DNA of 64,000 bases from Bradyrhizobium sp. CCBAU 051011 (lineage in GTDB: Bacteria > Pseudomonadota > Alphaproteobacteria > Rhizobiales > Xanthobacteraceae): NCBI RefSeq assembly GCF_009930815.1, contig NZ_CP022222.1, forward strand, positions 4,072,501-4,136,500, in the 5' to 3' direction. Made by a program: the position numbers and the translations under genes. Below are positions 47,936 to 57,266 of this stretch, piece after piece. Numbering within the stretch: position 1 is the stretch's first letter; the number at the start of each line of letters is the position of its first letter. The notes beneath the pieces are model-generated. The model worked only from the letters and a program-made list of their open reading frames with translations, was not told where the DNA came from and did no database searches.

Positions 47936-50656
47936 TCAGCTTCCCGGGGAAGCAGCCGGCGCAGGCGGCGGCGCAGCCGCTTGCCTGCGGAACAGGATCC
48001 GCTGGTACAGCCAACCGATCGCCACCAGCACCAGGCCGAGGCACATGAACGACAGCGCGCGATAGACGCCGGTCAGTGTCGACATGTCGATCAGGAAGGC
48101 TTTCAGGATCGTCAGCCCGATCACCACCGCGGACGCCAGGCGTGCGCGTTGCGAGTTGAAGAGAATACCGACGCCGAGCAGTATGACGCCGAACGCGAGA
48201 TACGCGATCGAATAGGTGTACTGCTCCGCGCCGGTGGTTGGGCCGACCGAGATCGCCGGGCCGTGGTACATTCTCCTGATCTCGAACGTCACATAGGCCA
48301 GCGCGAGAATGAGCGCCGCTCCCGCGATCGTGTTGGCGTAGGTGACCGGACGGTGGCCCGCGACCGCATAGGACAACAGCAGCGCGAGCAGGGCGGGCAG
48401 GGCGTAGCCGAGCAGCAGGAGGTTGATGACGACGCCGCCGACTTCGATCCATCGCAGCATCGGGTTATCCAGCAGCAGCAGTCCGAACACGGTCGCGAGG
48501 CCGGCAAACGCCGTGAGCAGGATCGCGCCGGCATTGTGAATAACGCTGCCGGTGCGAATGCGCAGACGCTCCAGTCCGATCGCCATCGCCAACGTAACGC
48601 AGACCTGCAGCGCGACTTCGGTGAGTCCGGCGCTCTGCTTGTACACATCGCCATTGTTGACGGCGTGGCGGATCTCCATGAATGCCAGCAGCACCGTGAA
48701 GAGGATCGCTGCCGCCTCCACCGTTCGCAGCGGCCCGTCATCGCCGCCGCGGCGCAGGAAGATGCTGCCGGCCCAGAACGACGCCGCCGGAATGCCGTAG
48801 CCCCACAGCAGCCAGTTGAAGATCGGCGTGGTGCCGACAGCGTGGCCTACGATGCGGGGCTCGTAGCCGATCCGCAGCACCACGATGCCGGCGAGGATGG
48901 CAGCGAGCGCGCGCAGGAACGGAATCGGCCGCTGTGTCGAAATCCAGGCGGTGCCTGCCGACATCAAAGCCAACGAAATCGTCAGCCAGCCTTTCTCCAG
49001 CGCAAAGGTTAGCGCCAGCGCGAGCGCGGCGAGCGTGCCGGTTGCAAACAGCGCGATCGAGGCCGGCAATCCCGGACGGTCCTCGCGCTTAGAGAGGATC
49101 TCGGTCGCGGCGGCAAAGGCCGCGGCCAGCATCACGGCGAGGATCGCGAACGGGATCGAGCGGTCGAGATGAGCGATCCGGGCGTAGAGCGCGACCAGAA
49201 GCGCCAGCGGCGTGAACACCGCCGCGGCCGACCAGATCACGGGTATGACCGGCCCCATCGAACGTCCCTGCGCGAGGAATCCCGCCACGCCGAAGCCTGT
49301 GGCGAAGATCGCGGCCGAGATCAGGTGCAGCGACACCGATCCGTCCGTGACGTTCGGCCCGATGCCTTGCGGCGGGCCGCCGGGCAGTACCAGCATGTCG
49401 GGATTGGCGCGAATGGCCCATTCGGCGAACACGACGAACACCAGCGCGGCGGCGGCGCCGACTGCACCGGCGGCGGCATCACTGCGCCAGGCAATCGCGA
49501 GGCTGCCGGCCACCAGCAGGCCGAACACGATCAGCGCGGTGTCGGCATGGAAACTGTTCAGCACGATGAGGGTCGCGCCGAGCAAATAGGCCGCCAGCGA
49601 GCCGGACGAGATCGGCTCGACCTCGCCCTGATGGGCGGGCGGGCCGAACATGAAACCGCACACCACGAGCAGCGCGGCGAGAATGAATCCGACGAGGACG
49701 TGGAACGCATGCGGCCCGACCATCGAGGGGCCGCACTGCAGGCACGGGAAGGTCCAGAGCAGTGCAAACACGATGGTGGTGACCGCGAGCCAGCGCCATA
49801 GCCTGACGCGTGCGAGGCCGAAGGCCGCAGCGGTGACGATGGCGAGATAGATGTAGAGTGCCCAGTAATCGGCATTGCCGGAGGAGACCAGGACCGGCGT
49901 CACGAAGGCGCCGACGACGCCAAGGCCGGCGAGCGCCGGGCCATGCAGGAGCGCCGCGGCCAGCGTGCCGAGCGCCACCAGCCCGAGCATGATGAACGCG
50001 GTGGCGGGCACCAGAAAGCCGTACAGCGCGTAGGCTGCGTACACCGTGGCAAACGCCACGGCCGTTCCGGCGGCGGTCAGGATCGCCGGGATATTGGCAA
50101 TCGGCAGCGCGGCAATGGAAGATACGCTCTCCTTGCGGCGCGTCCATTCGCCGGCCAACAGCAGGGCCAGCGCGAACAGACCGCCGAGTGCCGTGCGGAT
50201 TTCGTTGCTGAGCAGGTTCGCCTCGATCGAATAGCGGACCATGAAGAAGCCACCGAGCGCCAGCGTCAGCCCGCCGACCCACACCACCCAGCGGGTGCCG
50301 ATCGTTTCTTCGAAGCCGCGGTCGGGTTGCGGCAGCGGTGGCGGCGGGGGCGTCGCGCCGCCTGCGGCTTGTGCCGGAAGCTCGGGGGGAGCAACGGGCG
50401 CGATGGATTCGACCTCGGGAAGAATGGGTGGCGGTGTTGGAGCGGTGGCCCCGGTCGAAGCCGGCGGCAGGGTCTGCTCGAATGCTTCAAATGGCGTGAG
50501 TGGTGGAGGCACGGGCGCGGCGGCGGTCGCCGGCGCCGTCTGGATCGCGCCCAGACGCTGGCGCAACTCCGCTACCTGATTCATGGCCTTTCGCGCGAAA
50601 ATCAAAGCGACGATCGCGATCACAAGCGCGAAGAAAACGAAGGGGTCGTCGAACAT
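47936..50656 (-). CDS. Large DUF2339 multi-spanning membrane protein
   Basis: The 906-aa protein has a first helix (DPFVFFALVIAIVALIFARK), a Pro-rich loop (about residues 40-115, PPPPLPQPDRGFEETIGTRW at its end), and then more than twenty hydrophobic segments. The W-V-x-W-x-G-G-L-x-L-x-L-G-G motif after the Pro-rich loop and the long helical body match DUF2339. Function is unknown; some members are predicted membrane enzymes. No co-transcribed neighbour is evident. Confidence 0.85.
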   Translation of the reverse strand: MFDDPFVFFALVIAIVALIFARKAMNQVAELRQRLGAIQTAPATAAAPVPPPLTPFEAFEQTLPPASTGATAPTPPPILPEVESIAPVAPPELPAQAAGGATPPPPPLPQPDRGFEETIGTRWVVWVGGLTLALGGFFMVRYSIEANLLSNEIRTALGGLFALALLLAGEWTRRKESVSSIAALPIANIPAILTAAGTAVAFATVYAAYALYGFLVPATAFIMLGLVALGTLAAALLHGPALAGLGVVGAFVTPVLVSSGNADYWALYIYLAIVTAAAFGLARVRLWRWLAVTTIVFALLWTFPCLQCGPSMVGPHAFHVLVGFILAALLVVCGFMFGPPAHQGEVEPISSGSLAAYLLGATLIVLNSFHADTALIVFGLLVAGSLAIAWRSDAAAGAVGAAAALVFVVFAEWAIRANPDMLVLPGGPPQGIGPNVTDGSVSLHLISAAIFATGFGVAGFLAQGRSMGPVIPVIWSAAAVFTPLALLVALYARIAHLDRSIPFAILAVMLAAAFAAATEILSKREDRPGLPASIALFATGTLAALALALTFALEKGWLTISLALMSAGTAWISTQRPIPFLRALAAILAGIVVLRIGYEPRIVGHAVGTTPIFNWLLWGYGIPAASFWAGSIFLRRGGDDGPLRTVEAAAILFTVLLAFMEIRHAVNNGDVYKQSAGLTEVALQVCVTLAMAIGLERLRIRTGSVIHNAGAILLTAFAGLATVFGLLLLDNPMLRWIEVGGVVINLLLLGYALPALLALLLSYAVAGHRPVTYANTIAGAALILALAYVTFEIRRMYHGPAISVGPTTGAEQYTYSIAYLAFGVILLGVGILFNSQRARLASAVVIGLTILKAFLIDMSTLTGVYRALSFMCLGLVLVAIGWLYQRILFRRQAAAPPPAPAASPGS

Positions 50657-50787
50657 CGGGCCTCCAGGAGGGCGCGTCAGAGCGTTAACCGGCCACGTCC
50701 GCAGCCCGGTTGCAATCCTGTGTGCGTCGTTGTCCGCTAAAAGTTCAAATCAAGCCCGTGAGGCAATGTCGCACGCTTCGCAGCAAA

Positions 50788-50813
50788 GGATATGGCATTT
50801 TCGTGCCATATCC
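50788..50813. terminator. Perfect inverted repeat, possible terminator of the phosphatase gene
   Basis: GGATATGGCA (50788-50797) pairs perfectly with TGCCATATCC (50804-50813) around a 6-nt loop. It lies 18 bases after the stop of the tyrosine phosphatase gene (minus strand). The tail CTTTGC on that strand is a weak T run. Confidence 0.5.
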
Positions 50814-50831
50814 TGCAGGAGCGCACAGGCT

Positions 50832-51338
50832 CTATTCCAGATCGAGCCGGAATGGCCGGCCTTCGACCGTCATGCTGCCCGGGCCCATTTCGTCCAGCGC
50901 GCGTAGCATCCGCCCCTCGCGCCCGAGCGCCCTGTCGGCGAGGCTGACGATCAGCCGGTTAGGGGAAGCGATCGGCGAACGGGCGCGAATTTGCCGGGCG
51001 ATCTCGATCTCGTCGCGGTGCGGATTGAGCGCGCAGGCGGCGGCAAAGGCGCTCGCCGTCGAGCGGCTGATGCCGGCATAGCAATGCACCACCATCGGCG
51101 CGCTGCGGTCCCAGCCTCGGACGAAGTTCAAGACCCTCTCGATGTGCTGCTCCGACGGCGCGACAAAGCCATCCATCTGTTCGGTGATGTCGTCCATCGA
51201 CACCCTTAGATGGTTGGCCTCGAGTATCGAAGCGGGGCGCAGCACTTGATCGACATTGGCCATCACGGTCAGAATGTGGCTGGCGCCGGTTGCCCTGACG
51301 GTCTCGGGAAGTGCGGCAAGCGAACAGACGTGAAGCAT
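50832..51338 (-). CDS. Tyrosine/dual-specificity phosphatase-like protein
   Basis: The 168-aa protein has the C-x5-R signature C-Y-A-G-I-S-R in MVVHCYAGISRSTASAF, with the preceding Asp-containing loop VSMDDITEQMDGFVAPS. It has the short length of bacterial cysteine phosphatases of the DSP type. Substrate unknown. The ATG at 51338 begins the domain (MLHVCSLAALPETVRATG). It lies 99 bp downstream of the HD-hydrolase stop and on the same strand. Confidence 0.8.
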   Translation of the reverse strand: MLHVCSLAALPETVRATGASHILTVMANVDQVLRPASILEANHLRVSMDDITEQMDGFVAPSEQHIERVLNFVRGWDRSAPMVVHCYAGISRSTASAFAAACALNPHRDEIEIARQIRARSPIASPNRLIVSLADRALGREGRMLRALDEMGPGSMTVEGRPFRLDLE

Positions 51339-51437
51339 GGTGATCCTGCGAAGCGTTCCCTGGTGGGTTTCTTTTGGCACAATTATGCAATTATAGGCTC
51401 GCGAGTGGGGCGGTGAAAGCAGGTTTGCGGGCGGCGA

Positions 51438-52049
51438 TCAGCCAAGCAGCAGCGTAAATCGTGCCAAAAACTGCTTCTCTGCCCGGGCCGCGGTCCACGG
51501 CGTCAGGTAGTCGCGCACCGTGGCCTCGGGCAGGCCGGGATCCCGTCCGAACAGGCGCTTTGCTTCACTGACCGAAAATCCTGCGAGATGGGTGGCTTCG
51601 AGATAGGCCGCGCCACGATCGGCCGCCTTGATGGCTTTGGTGATTTCGTCGGCGATCGTCGGCGGCAGGCCGAAGCGAATATGGATCGCCGCCAGCAGCC
51701 GTTTCTCCACCACCTTGTAGTCGCCGCCGAGCACGGCCTTGAACGGCGAAATCATGTCGCCAATGACATATTCGGGAGCGTCGTGGAGCATCGCGGCGAG
51801 GCGGAAGCGGGCATCGACGCGCGGCATCTGCTCGCGCATCACGGCTTCGACCAATAGCGTGTGCTGCGCCACAGAGAAAATATGCGCGCCGCTGGTCTGC
51901 CCGTTCCAGCGCGCCACGCGCGCCAGGCCATGGGCGATGTCGGCGATCTCGATATCGAGCGGGGAGGGGTCGAGCAGGTCGAGCCGCCGCCCCGACAGCA
52001 TCCGCTGCCAGGCCCGGGTGGCGACTTGGGACGATTTTCGCGGCGTCAT
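51438..52049 (-). CDS. HD-domain phosphohydrolase (YfbR/YGK1-like)
   Basis: The 203-aa protein has the HD signature: HIFSVAQHTLLVEAVM supplies the first His, and AAMLHDAPEYVIGDMISPFK the His-Asp pair and following acidic residue. Such enzymes are nucleotide 5'-phosphohydrolases, for example acting on dNMPs. The ATG overlaps the stop of tag in an ATGA overlap (52046-52049), so it is translationally coupled to tag and ygfZ. A longer frame reaching 52505 is a shadow of tag. Confidence 0.82.
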   Translation of the reverse strand: MTPRKSSQVATRAWQRMLSGRRLDLLDPSPLDIEIADIAHGLARVARWNGQTSGAHIFSVAQHTLLVEAVMREQMPRVDARFRLAAMLHDAPEYVIGDMISPFKAVLGGDYKVVEKRLLAAIHIRFGLPPTIADEITKAIKAADRGAAYLEATHLAGFSVSEAKRLFGRDPGLPEATVRDYLTPWTAARAEKQFLARFTLLLG

Positions 52050-52672
52050 TTGGCCTTGAGGCGGGGCTTGCGGAGTTTGCCGCTGCAGATCTCGTGGCAG
52101 AAGCAGGTGACCAGGTGGTCGTTGACCATGCCGGTGGCCTGCATGAAGGCGTAGACGATGGTCGGACCGACGAATTTGAAGCCGCGCGCGCCGAGCTCCT
52201 TGGAGATCTTGACAGAGAGCGGCGTCGAGGCCGGCACGCTCGCGGTGGTCTTGAACTGGTTGACGACGGGCTTGCCGTCGACGAAGTCCCACAGGAATTT
52301 GGAGAAGCCCGCGCCTTCTTCCATGATCTTCAGATAGCCCTTGGCGCTGTTGACGGCGCCCTCGATCTTGGCGCGGTTGCGCACGATGCCGGCATCGTTC
52401 ATCAGGGCGTGGATTTTCTTGTCGCTGTAGCGCGCGATCTTCTCGGGTTGGAAATCGTCGAATGCCTTGCGGAAGTTTTCGCGCTTGCGCAGGATCGTGA
52501 TCCACGACAGTCCGGCCTGGAAGCCGTCGAGGATCAGCTTCTCGTACAGCGCACGGTCGTCATACTCGGGCACGCCCCATTCGGTGTCGTGGTAGGCCAT
52601 GTAGAACGGGTCTTCGCCGGGCCACGGGCACCGAATCTTGCCGTCAGGGTGCAGGCGCGCAGATTTGCTCAT
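52046..52672 (-). CDS. tag: DNA-3-methyladenine glycosylase I
   Basis: The 208-aa protein removes 3-methyladenine from DNA. Family segments are CPWPGEDPFYMAYHDTEWGV (Cys and His zinc ligands, active-site Glu), the long GFQAGLSWITILRKRENFRK, and the C-terminal VNDHLVTCFCHEICSG (second His and Cys ligands). Length matches the family. It overlaps ygfZ by 4 nt and the HD hydrolase by 4 nt, forming a coupled operon. Confidence 0.95.
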   Translation of the reverse strand: MSKSARLHPDGKIRCPWPGEDPFYMAYHDTEWGVPEYDDRALYEKLILDGFQAGLSWITILRKRENFRKAFDDFQPEKIARYSDKKIHALMNDAGIVRNRAKIEGAVNSAKGYLKIMEEGAGFSKFLWDFVDGKPVVNQFKTTASVPASTPLSVKISKELGARGFKFVGPTIVYAFMQATGMVNDHLVTCFCHEICSGKLRKPRLKAK

Positions 52673-53550
52673 GCGACGGTCTGCTTCGGCGGGACGCGAA
52701 TCTCGTTCGGATCGGTCAGCTGGATCGCAAGGCCGCCGGCAGTCAACGAAAGCCCGGCATCGAGCGCATCCGCAACGCGATCGATCCGGACCAGCGCGAG
52801 GCCGTGGCCGCCGGCGGTCGATCCCATGGTGCCGACCTGCTTGTCGCCGCCGAGAACGGCGACACCGGTTTCAGGTGAAAAATCTTCAAGCGTGATCCGC
52901 ACGATCCGAGTCCGCGCGGTGCCACGATGCTGCATCCGCGACACCACTTCCTGGCCGACATAGCAGCCCTTGTCGAAATCGACGCCGTGCAGACGGTCCA
53001 TGTTGGTCTCATGCGGGAACGCGTCGCTGTACATGAAATCGAGCCCGCCGCGCGGCACGCCCAGCGCGATGCGATGCACCTCGTAGGCGTCGCTGCCGAC
53101 GAGATCGGCGCCGATCAGGTCGGCGACCTTCTGCTTGAGATCTTCGGGTACGAGAATGCGCCAGCCGAGAGCTTCATGCCGCGGATCGGCAAAAGCCAGA
53201 TCGGGCTTCATCGCGGGTTCGCCGTCCCAGGCCGCCAGCACGCCCATGCTGTCGGAGATGTTCTCCACCGCGACCTTGGCGCGCAGCTTGTAGAAGCCGA
53301 GCTTGTCAGTGAGGTTCTGCGCCAGCGCGCGGGGCGCGTCGATCAGGAAGCCGCCGCCATGGCCGGGCGGGGCTTCCGTGATCAGGAAGTCGAACGTGAT
53401 CTTGCCCTGCGGCGTCAACAGCGCGCCGAACCGGCCGTGCCCGGGCTGCAGCAGCGAGACGTCGGTGGTGATGAGGCCGTTGAGGAAGTTGCGGGCATCC
53501 TCGCCGCTCACCTTGACCACGCCCCGGTCTGGAAGAAACGCTGCTTTCAT
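52669..53550 (-). CDS. ygfZ: YgfZ/GcvT-domain iron-sulfur assembly protein
   Basis: The 293-aa protein contains the signature K194-G-C-Y-V-G-Q-E201, the defining motif of YgfZ/IBA57-type folate-binding proteins that help mature iron-sulfur enzymes. The N-terminus VVKVSGEDARNFLNGLITTD matches the family. It is the first gene of the coupled ygfZ-tag-HD operon and is divergent from the dihydroorotase-like gene (138 bp between them). Confidence 0.92.
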   Translation of the reverse strand: MKAAFLPDRGVVKVSGEDARNFLNGLITTDVSLLQPGHGRFGALLTPQGKITFDFLITEAPPGHGGGFLIDAPRALAQNLTDKLGFYKLRAKVAVENISDSMGVLAAWDGEPAMKPDLAFADPRHEALGWRILVPEDLKQKVADLIGADLVGSDAYEVHRIALGVPRGGLDFMYSDAFPHETNMDRLHGVDFDKGCYVGQEVVSRMQHRGTARTRIVRITLEDFSPETGVAVLGGDKQVGTMGSTAGGHGLALVRIDRVADALDAGLSLTAGGLAIQLTDPNEIRVPPKQTVA

Positions 53551-53688
53551 AAGCTAAATCGGCCTCTTTTGACGTGTTTTTGAAGTTCCTGGGAAAACAT
53601 AGGTGATGGATATCCCATGCGAAGTTAAGGCGCTAAGGTGCCGCCAACAAGCCCTGCACGAGAGCCTTAAAGCGGGCGTCGAGGACCG

Positions 53689-55023
53689 ATGAATCAACGA
53701 TTTGATACCATTCTAAAATCCGGCACCGTGGTCAATCAGGACGGCGAGGGCGTCCGCGACATCGGCATTTCCAATGGCCGGATCGCGGCGATCGGCGGGC
53801 TCGGACAGGCTTCCGCCGCCGAGACCATCGACTGCAAGGGGCTGCACATCCTGCCTGGCGTGATGGATACGCAGGTGCATTTCCGCGAGCCGGGGCTGAC
53901 GCACAAGGAAGACCTCGAGACCGGCTCGCGCAGCGCCGTGATGGGCGGCGTCACCGCGGTGTTCGAGATGCCGAACACCAATCCGCTGACGGTCACCGAG
54001 GAGACGTTCACCGCCAAGATCAAGGCCGGCCACCATCGCATGCATTGCGATTTTGCCTTCTTTATCGGTGGCACCCGCGAGAATGTGAACCATCTGCCTG
54101 AACTGGAGCGCGCTCCGGGTTGCGCCGGCGTCAAAGTGTTCATCGGCTCCTCCACCGGCGCGCTGTTGGTCGAGGACGACGAAAGCCTGCGGCGCATCTT
54201 CCAGGTGATCCGCCGCCGCGCCGCCTTTCATGCCGAGGACGAATACCGCCTCAACGATCGCAAGCCGATCCGCGTCGAGGGCGATCCGCGCTCGCATCCG
54301 ATATGGCGGGACGAGACCGCGGCGCTGATGGCGACCCAGCGGCTGGTCAATCTGGCGCGCGAGTCGGGAAAGCGTATCCACGTCCTGCACATCTCGACCA
54401 AGCAGGAGATCGAGTATCTGCGCGACCACAAGGACGTCGCATCCTGCGAGGCGACGCCGCATCATCTGACGATGGCCGCGCCGGAATGCTATGAGCGGCT
54501 CGGCACGCTGGCCCAAATGAACCCGCCGGTGCGCTCGGCCGATCACCGCGAAGGCATCTGGTATGGCATCGAGCAGGGCATCATCGACGTCCTGGGCTCC
54601 GACCACGCGCCGCATACGCTGGAGGAGAAGGGCAAGACCTATCCGGCTTCGCCCTCGGGCATGACCGGGGTGCAGACGCTGGTGCCGTTGATGCTCGATC
54701 ACGTCAATGCCGGGCGGCTATCGCTGGCGCGTTTCGTCGATCTCACCAGCGCGGGTCCCGCGCGGCTGTTCAACATTGCCTGCAAGGGCCGCATCGCGGC
54801 CGGCTATGACGCCGATTTCACCGTCGTCGATCTGAAGCGTAGCGAGACCATCACCAACAAATGGGTGGCCTCGCGCGCGGGCTGGACGCCCTATGACGGC
54901 GTCCGCGTCACTGGCTGGCCGGTCGGCACCATCGTTCGCGGCAAGCGCGTGATGTGGCAGGGTGAGGTGACGACGCCGTCCACCGGCGAGCCGGTGCGGT
55001 TCCTGGAGACGTTGAAGGCGTAG
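53689..55023 (+). CDS. Dihydroorotase-like amidohydrolase with altered first metal motif
   Basis: The 444-aa cyclic amidohydrolase has the family frame GVMDTQVHFREPGLTHKEDL, then GVKVFIGSS (possible carboxylated Lys), FHAEDEYRL, HVLHISTKQEIE and GSDHAPHTLEEKGK. In the first motif the usual H-x-H-x-R reads Q62-V-H64-x-R, so one metal-binding His is replaced by Gln. The best label is dihydroorotase of the rhizobial type (pyrimidine synthesis), but related hydantoinase or allantoinase roles are possible. It ends just before a family C repeat. Confidence 0.8.
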   Translation: MNQRFDTILKSGTVVNQDGEGVRDIGISNGRIAAIGGLGQASAAETIDCKGLHILPGVMDTQVHFREPGLTHKEDLETGSRSAVMGGVTAVFEMPNTNPLTVTEETFTAKIKAGHHRMHCDFAFFIGGTRENVNHLPELERAPGCAGVKVFIGSSTGALLVEDDESLRRIFQVIRRRAAFHAEDEYRLNDRKPIRVEGDPRSHPIWRDETAALMATQRLVNLARESGKRIHVLHISTKQEIEYLRDHKDVASCEATPHHLTMAAPECYERLGTLAQMNPPVRSADHREGIWYGIEQGIIDVLGSDHAPHTLEEKGKTYPASPSGMTGVQTLVPLMLDHVNAGRLSLARFVDLTSAGPARLFNIACKGRIAAGYDADFTVVDLKRSETITNKWVASRAGWTPYDGVRVTGWPVGTIVRGKRVMWQGEVTTPSTGEPVRFLETLKA

Positions 55024-55120
55024 GGCAGGATCTCACCCCGTCATTGCGAGCGCAGCGAAGCAATCCACGGCTCGGCATAACGGATGGGTGGATTGCTTCG
55101 TCGCTATCGCTCCTCGCAAT

Positions 55121-56171
55121 TGTGCATGTTCACTAATTCGCTGATTGGATCGCTCCTCTGGAGGACGATCCGATGCGCGACAATAGCTACGACCGGACGA
55201 TTGAACGCAACTATCTGCAGAAGTGGCGGTTTCTGATCCCGGAATATGAGGCGGTGAAGGCTGGTCGATCCCCGCTGTTCAAGCGGGTCGGCGACTTCTA
55301 CCGCCATCACGGGACCTGCTCGCAGACCTTCCGCAAGTATTACAATCGCTATCTGCAGAGCGGTGAGGAAGCGGACCTGCTGCCGCGCCGGCGCGGGCCC
55401 AAATGGCGGGAACGGCGCGAGCCGGAAGGGATCGAGGCGGAGATCGTCGCCCACCGCAGGCGGGGGATGAACCGCTACGAGATTCATGCCGTCTTGCGTG
55501 AGAAGCGCGACACGGTACCTTCGCCCGTAACGATCTACCGGGTGCTGAGACGCTACCAGCTGAACCGCCGCACGGTGGCGATGCGTGAGGAGAAACGTCG
55601 CATTATCAAGGACAAGCTCGGGGAGCTGGGCCACGTCGATCTGCATCAATTGCCGCGCGATATGTTCCTCGCGCCACCCCCGGTCACGGCCTACATCATC
55701 AGCCTGATCGACAGCTGCTCGCGGCTGGCCTGGGCCGAGGTCCTGACGTCCAAGAAGGCGCTGCCGGTCATGTTCAAGACCCTGAAGATGATCAACACCC
55801 TCAACGTCACCTATGGGCTCGTCTTCCAGGAAATCCTGTCCGACAACGGCGCCGAGTTCGCCGCCCGCACCAAGCCGGACGAGCATCCGTTCGAGGCCAT
55901 GCTGCTCGAGCTTGGCATCAAACACCGCTACTCCAGGCCCTATCGACCGCAGACCAATGGCAAGGTCGAACGCTTCTGGCGCACCCTCGACGAGGACGTT
56001 ATCGAGGGCGCCACCTTCGACAATCTCGATCACTTTGCCAACGAACTGTTCGAGTACCTAATCTACTACAACAACCACAGGCCCCATCAGGCCTTGGCGG
56101 GGCAAACTCCCAAGGCCTTCGCCGCTACCAAGACCACTGCGATCCAATCAGCGAATTAGTGAACATCGACA
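55121..56171 (+). mobile_element. IS481-family insertion sequence, 1051 bp
   Basis: The ends are 33-bp inverted repeats (55121-55153 and 56139-56171) that differ at only two adjacent positions: both start TGT, then GC against CG, then a common ATGTTCACTAATTCG run. They are flanked by the 5-bp direct repeat GCAAT (55116-55120 and 56172-56176). One transposase gene fills the interior. The element looks complete and recent. Confidence 0.93.
55173..56159 (+). CDS. IS481-family transposase
   Basis: The 328-aa protein has an N-terminal HTH region (SPLFKRVGDFYRHHGTCSQT) and a DDE integrase core: first Asp in LGHVDLHQLPRDMFLAP, second in LSDNGAEFAARTKPDEHPF, and Glu in PQTNGKVERFWRTLDEDV. It catalyses transposition of the surrounding element. 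The reading frame is intact, and its stop codon lies inside the right inverted repeat. GAGG precedes the ATG. Confidence 0.93.
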   Translation: MRDNSYDRTIERNYLQKWRFLIPEYEAVKAGRSPLFKRVGDFYRHHGTCSQTFRKYYNRYLQSGEEADLLPRRRGPKWRERREPEGIEAEIVAHRRRGMNRYEIHAVLREKRDTVPSPVTIYRVLRRYQLNRRTVAMREEKRRIIKDKLGELGHVDLHQLPRDMFLAPPPVTAYIISLIDSCSRLAWAEVLTSKKALPVMFKTLKMINTLNVTYGLVFQEILSDNGAEFAARTKPDEHPFEAMLLELGIKHRYSRPYRPQTNGKVERFWRTLDEDVIEGATFDNLDHFANELFEYLIYYNNHRPHQALAGQTPKAFAATKTTAIQSAN

Positions 56172-56201
56172 GCAATGACGGTGGGAGCTTTAGCGGCCCT
56201 C

Positions 56202-56468
56202 TTACTGCTTCGCCAACGCCAGCGAAAACTCGCCGTTGCGCACGCGGGCGGACAGACCTTCCGTGAATTTCGCCACCGCATCCTCGCCATAGGTCGAGAC
56301 CAGTTCGGCCAGCGCCGCAAACAGGCTCGCCTGCGCCAGGCAGTCGCCATCGACGCCGTCGTGCCGCGCTTCCGCCCAGGCTTCGCTGAGGTAACCGAGC
56401 GCAGTCTGCTTCTGTTCGTGGTCGGGAAGCGGGTCGCGGGCGAGCGGGAAGGTGGCTGGGCGGCTCAT
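56202..56468 (-). CDS. Conserved hypothetical, 88 aa
   Basis: The protein starts MSRPATFPLARDPLPDHEQK and is mostly helical (LGYLSEAWAEARHDGVDGDC, LAQASLFAALAELVSTYGED). The C-terminus is SARVRNGEFSLALAKQ. I recall similar short proteins in Bradyrhizobium without a domain name. It sits just right of the IS element, whose end is 30 bp beyond its stop. Confidence 0.6.
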   Translation of the reverse strand: MSRPATFPLARDPLPDHEQKQTALGYLSEAWAEARHDGVDGDCLAQASLFAALAELVSTYGEDAVAKFTEGLSARVRNGEFSLALAKQ

Positions 56469-56621
56469 GAAGCTCAACGAAATCTGCGCGCGAACCAGGG
56501 CGGAACGCATCCTAACGCGATAAGCTGTAGCACGCGGTGCCGGCGCGCCTAGGCCACATCTTTAGGAAAGGTTAACGGCGCTGCTGATATTTGCGGCGAC
56601 GGTTCCATGAGGTCGCTGAGC

Positions 56622-57260
56622 TCAGGAAATGCAGCCAAGAATCGCGCCCGGCGTCGCGCAAACATGGTGCGCGCCGGCGCCCAGCAATTCGTCGCGGCTG
56701 CCGTAGCCGTACAGCACGCCGATGCCCTTCATGCCGTTGTTTTTCGCGCCGACCATGTCGTGGCTGCGATCGCCGATCATCAGGTTTTTGGACGGATCGA
56801 CGCCGACTTCTTTCAACGCGTATTCCAGCAGATGCGATTTGTCGGCGCGGGTGCCGTCGTACTCGGCGCCGAACACGCGCTCGAAGTGCTTGCGCAATCC
56901 GAAATGGTCGATGATGCGCTCGGCGAACACGTGCGCCTTGCTGGTGGCGACGAACAGCCGGTGACCGGACGCACGGAGCGCCGTCAGCACCTCGTCGATC
57001 CCGTCGTAGACGCCGTTCTCATAGAGGCCGATGTCGGAAAATCGCTCACGGTAGAGCGCCACCGCGCGGTCGGCGGAATGATCGCCGCCGAGCAATCTGA
57101 CAAAGCTCGAGCGCAGCGGCGGGCCGATGCACCAGGTCAGGTCGTCGGCGGTCGGGATCGTTGGATGATCGAGCCGCTGCAGCGCATACTGAATCGAGCG
57201 GGTGATGCCCAGTTTCGGATCGGTCAGCGTTCCGTCGAGGTCGAAATAGATCGCGTCCAT
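56622..57260 (-). CDS. HAD-family phosphatase, phosphoglycolate-phosphatase-like
   Basis: The 212-aa protein has all HAD motifs: I in AIYFDLDGTLTDPKLG, II in LFVATSKAHVFAERIIDHFG, III Lys in RADKSHLLEYALKEVG and IV in NLMIGDRSHDMVGAKNNGMK. The cap domain is alpha-helical (residues about 15-85). It resembles Gph-type phosphatases and pyrophosphatase PpaX. Substrate uncertain. The gene start is 6 bp from the stop of the TIGR02301 gene. Confidence 0.88.
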   Translation of the reverse strand: MDAIYFDLDGTLTDPKLGITRSIQYALQRLDHPTIPTADDLTWCIGPPLRSSFVRLLGGDHSADRAVALYRERFSDIGLYENGVYDGIDEVLTALRASGHRLFVATSKAHVFAERIIDHFGLRKHFERVFGAEYDGTRADKSHLLEYALKEVGVDPSKNLMIGDRSHDMVGAKNNGMKGIGVLYGYGSRDELLGAGAHHVCATPGAILGCIS

Positions 57261-57266
57261 GGGCCC

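Larger units (their letters stand above)
55039..56181. repeat. Intergenic repeat, family C copy 3, interrupted by an IS
   Basis: The left part (55039-55120) has CGTCATTGCGAGCGCAGCG, GAAGCAATCCACG and TGGATTGCTTCGTCGC. It continues at 56172-56181 as GCAATGACGG. Removing 55121-56171 and one GCAAT restores an intact family C unit. Confidence 0.85.

Noticed and set aside
51438..52505. 355-aa version of the HD hydrolase beginning inside tag
   Set aside because: The added N-terminal part is a shadow of tag. The ATGA overlap at 52046-52049 gives a normal start for the hydrolase.
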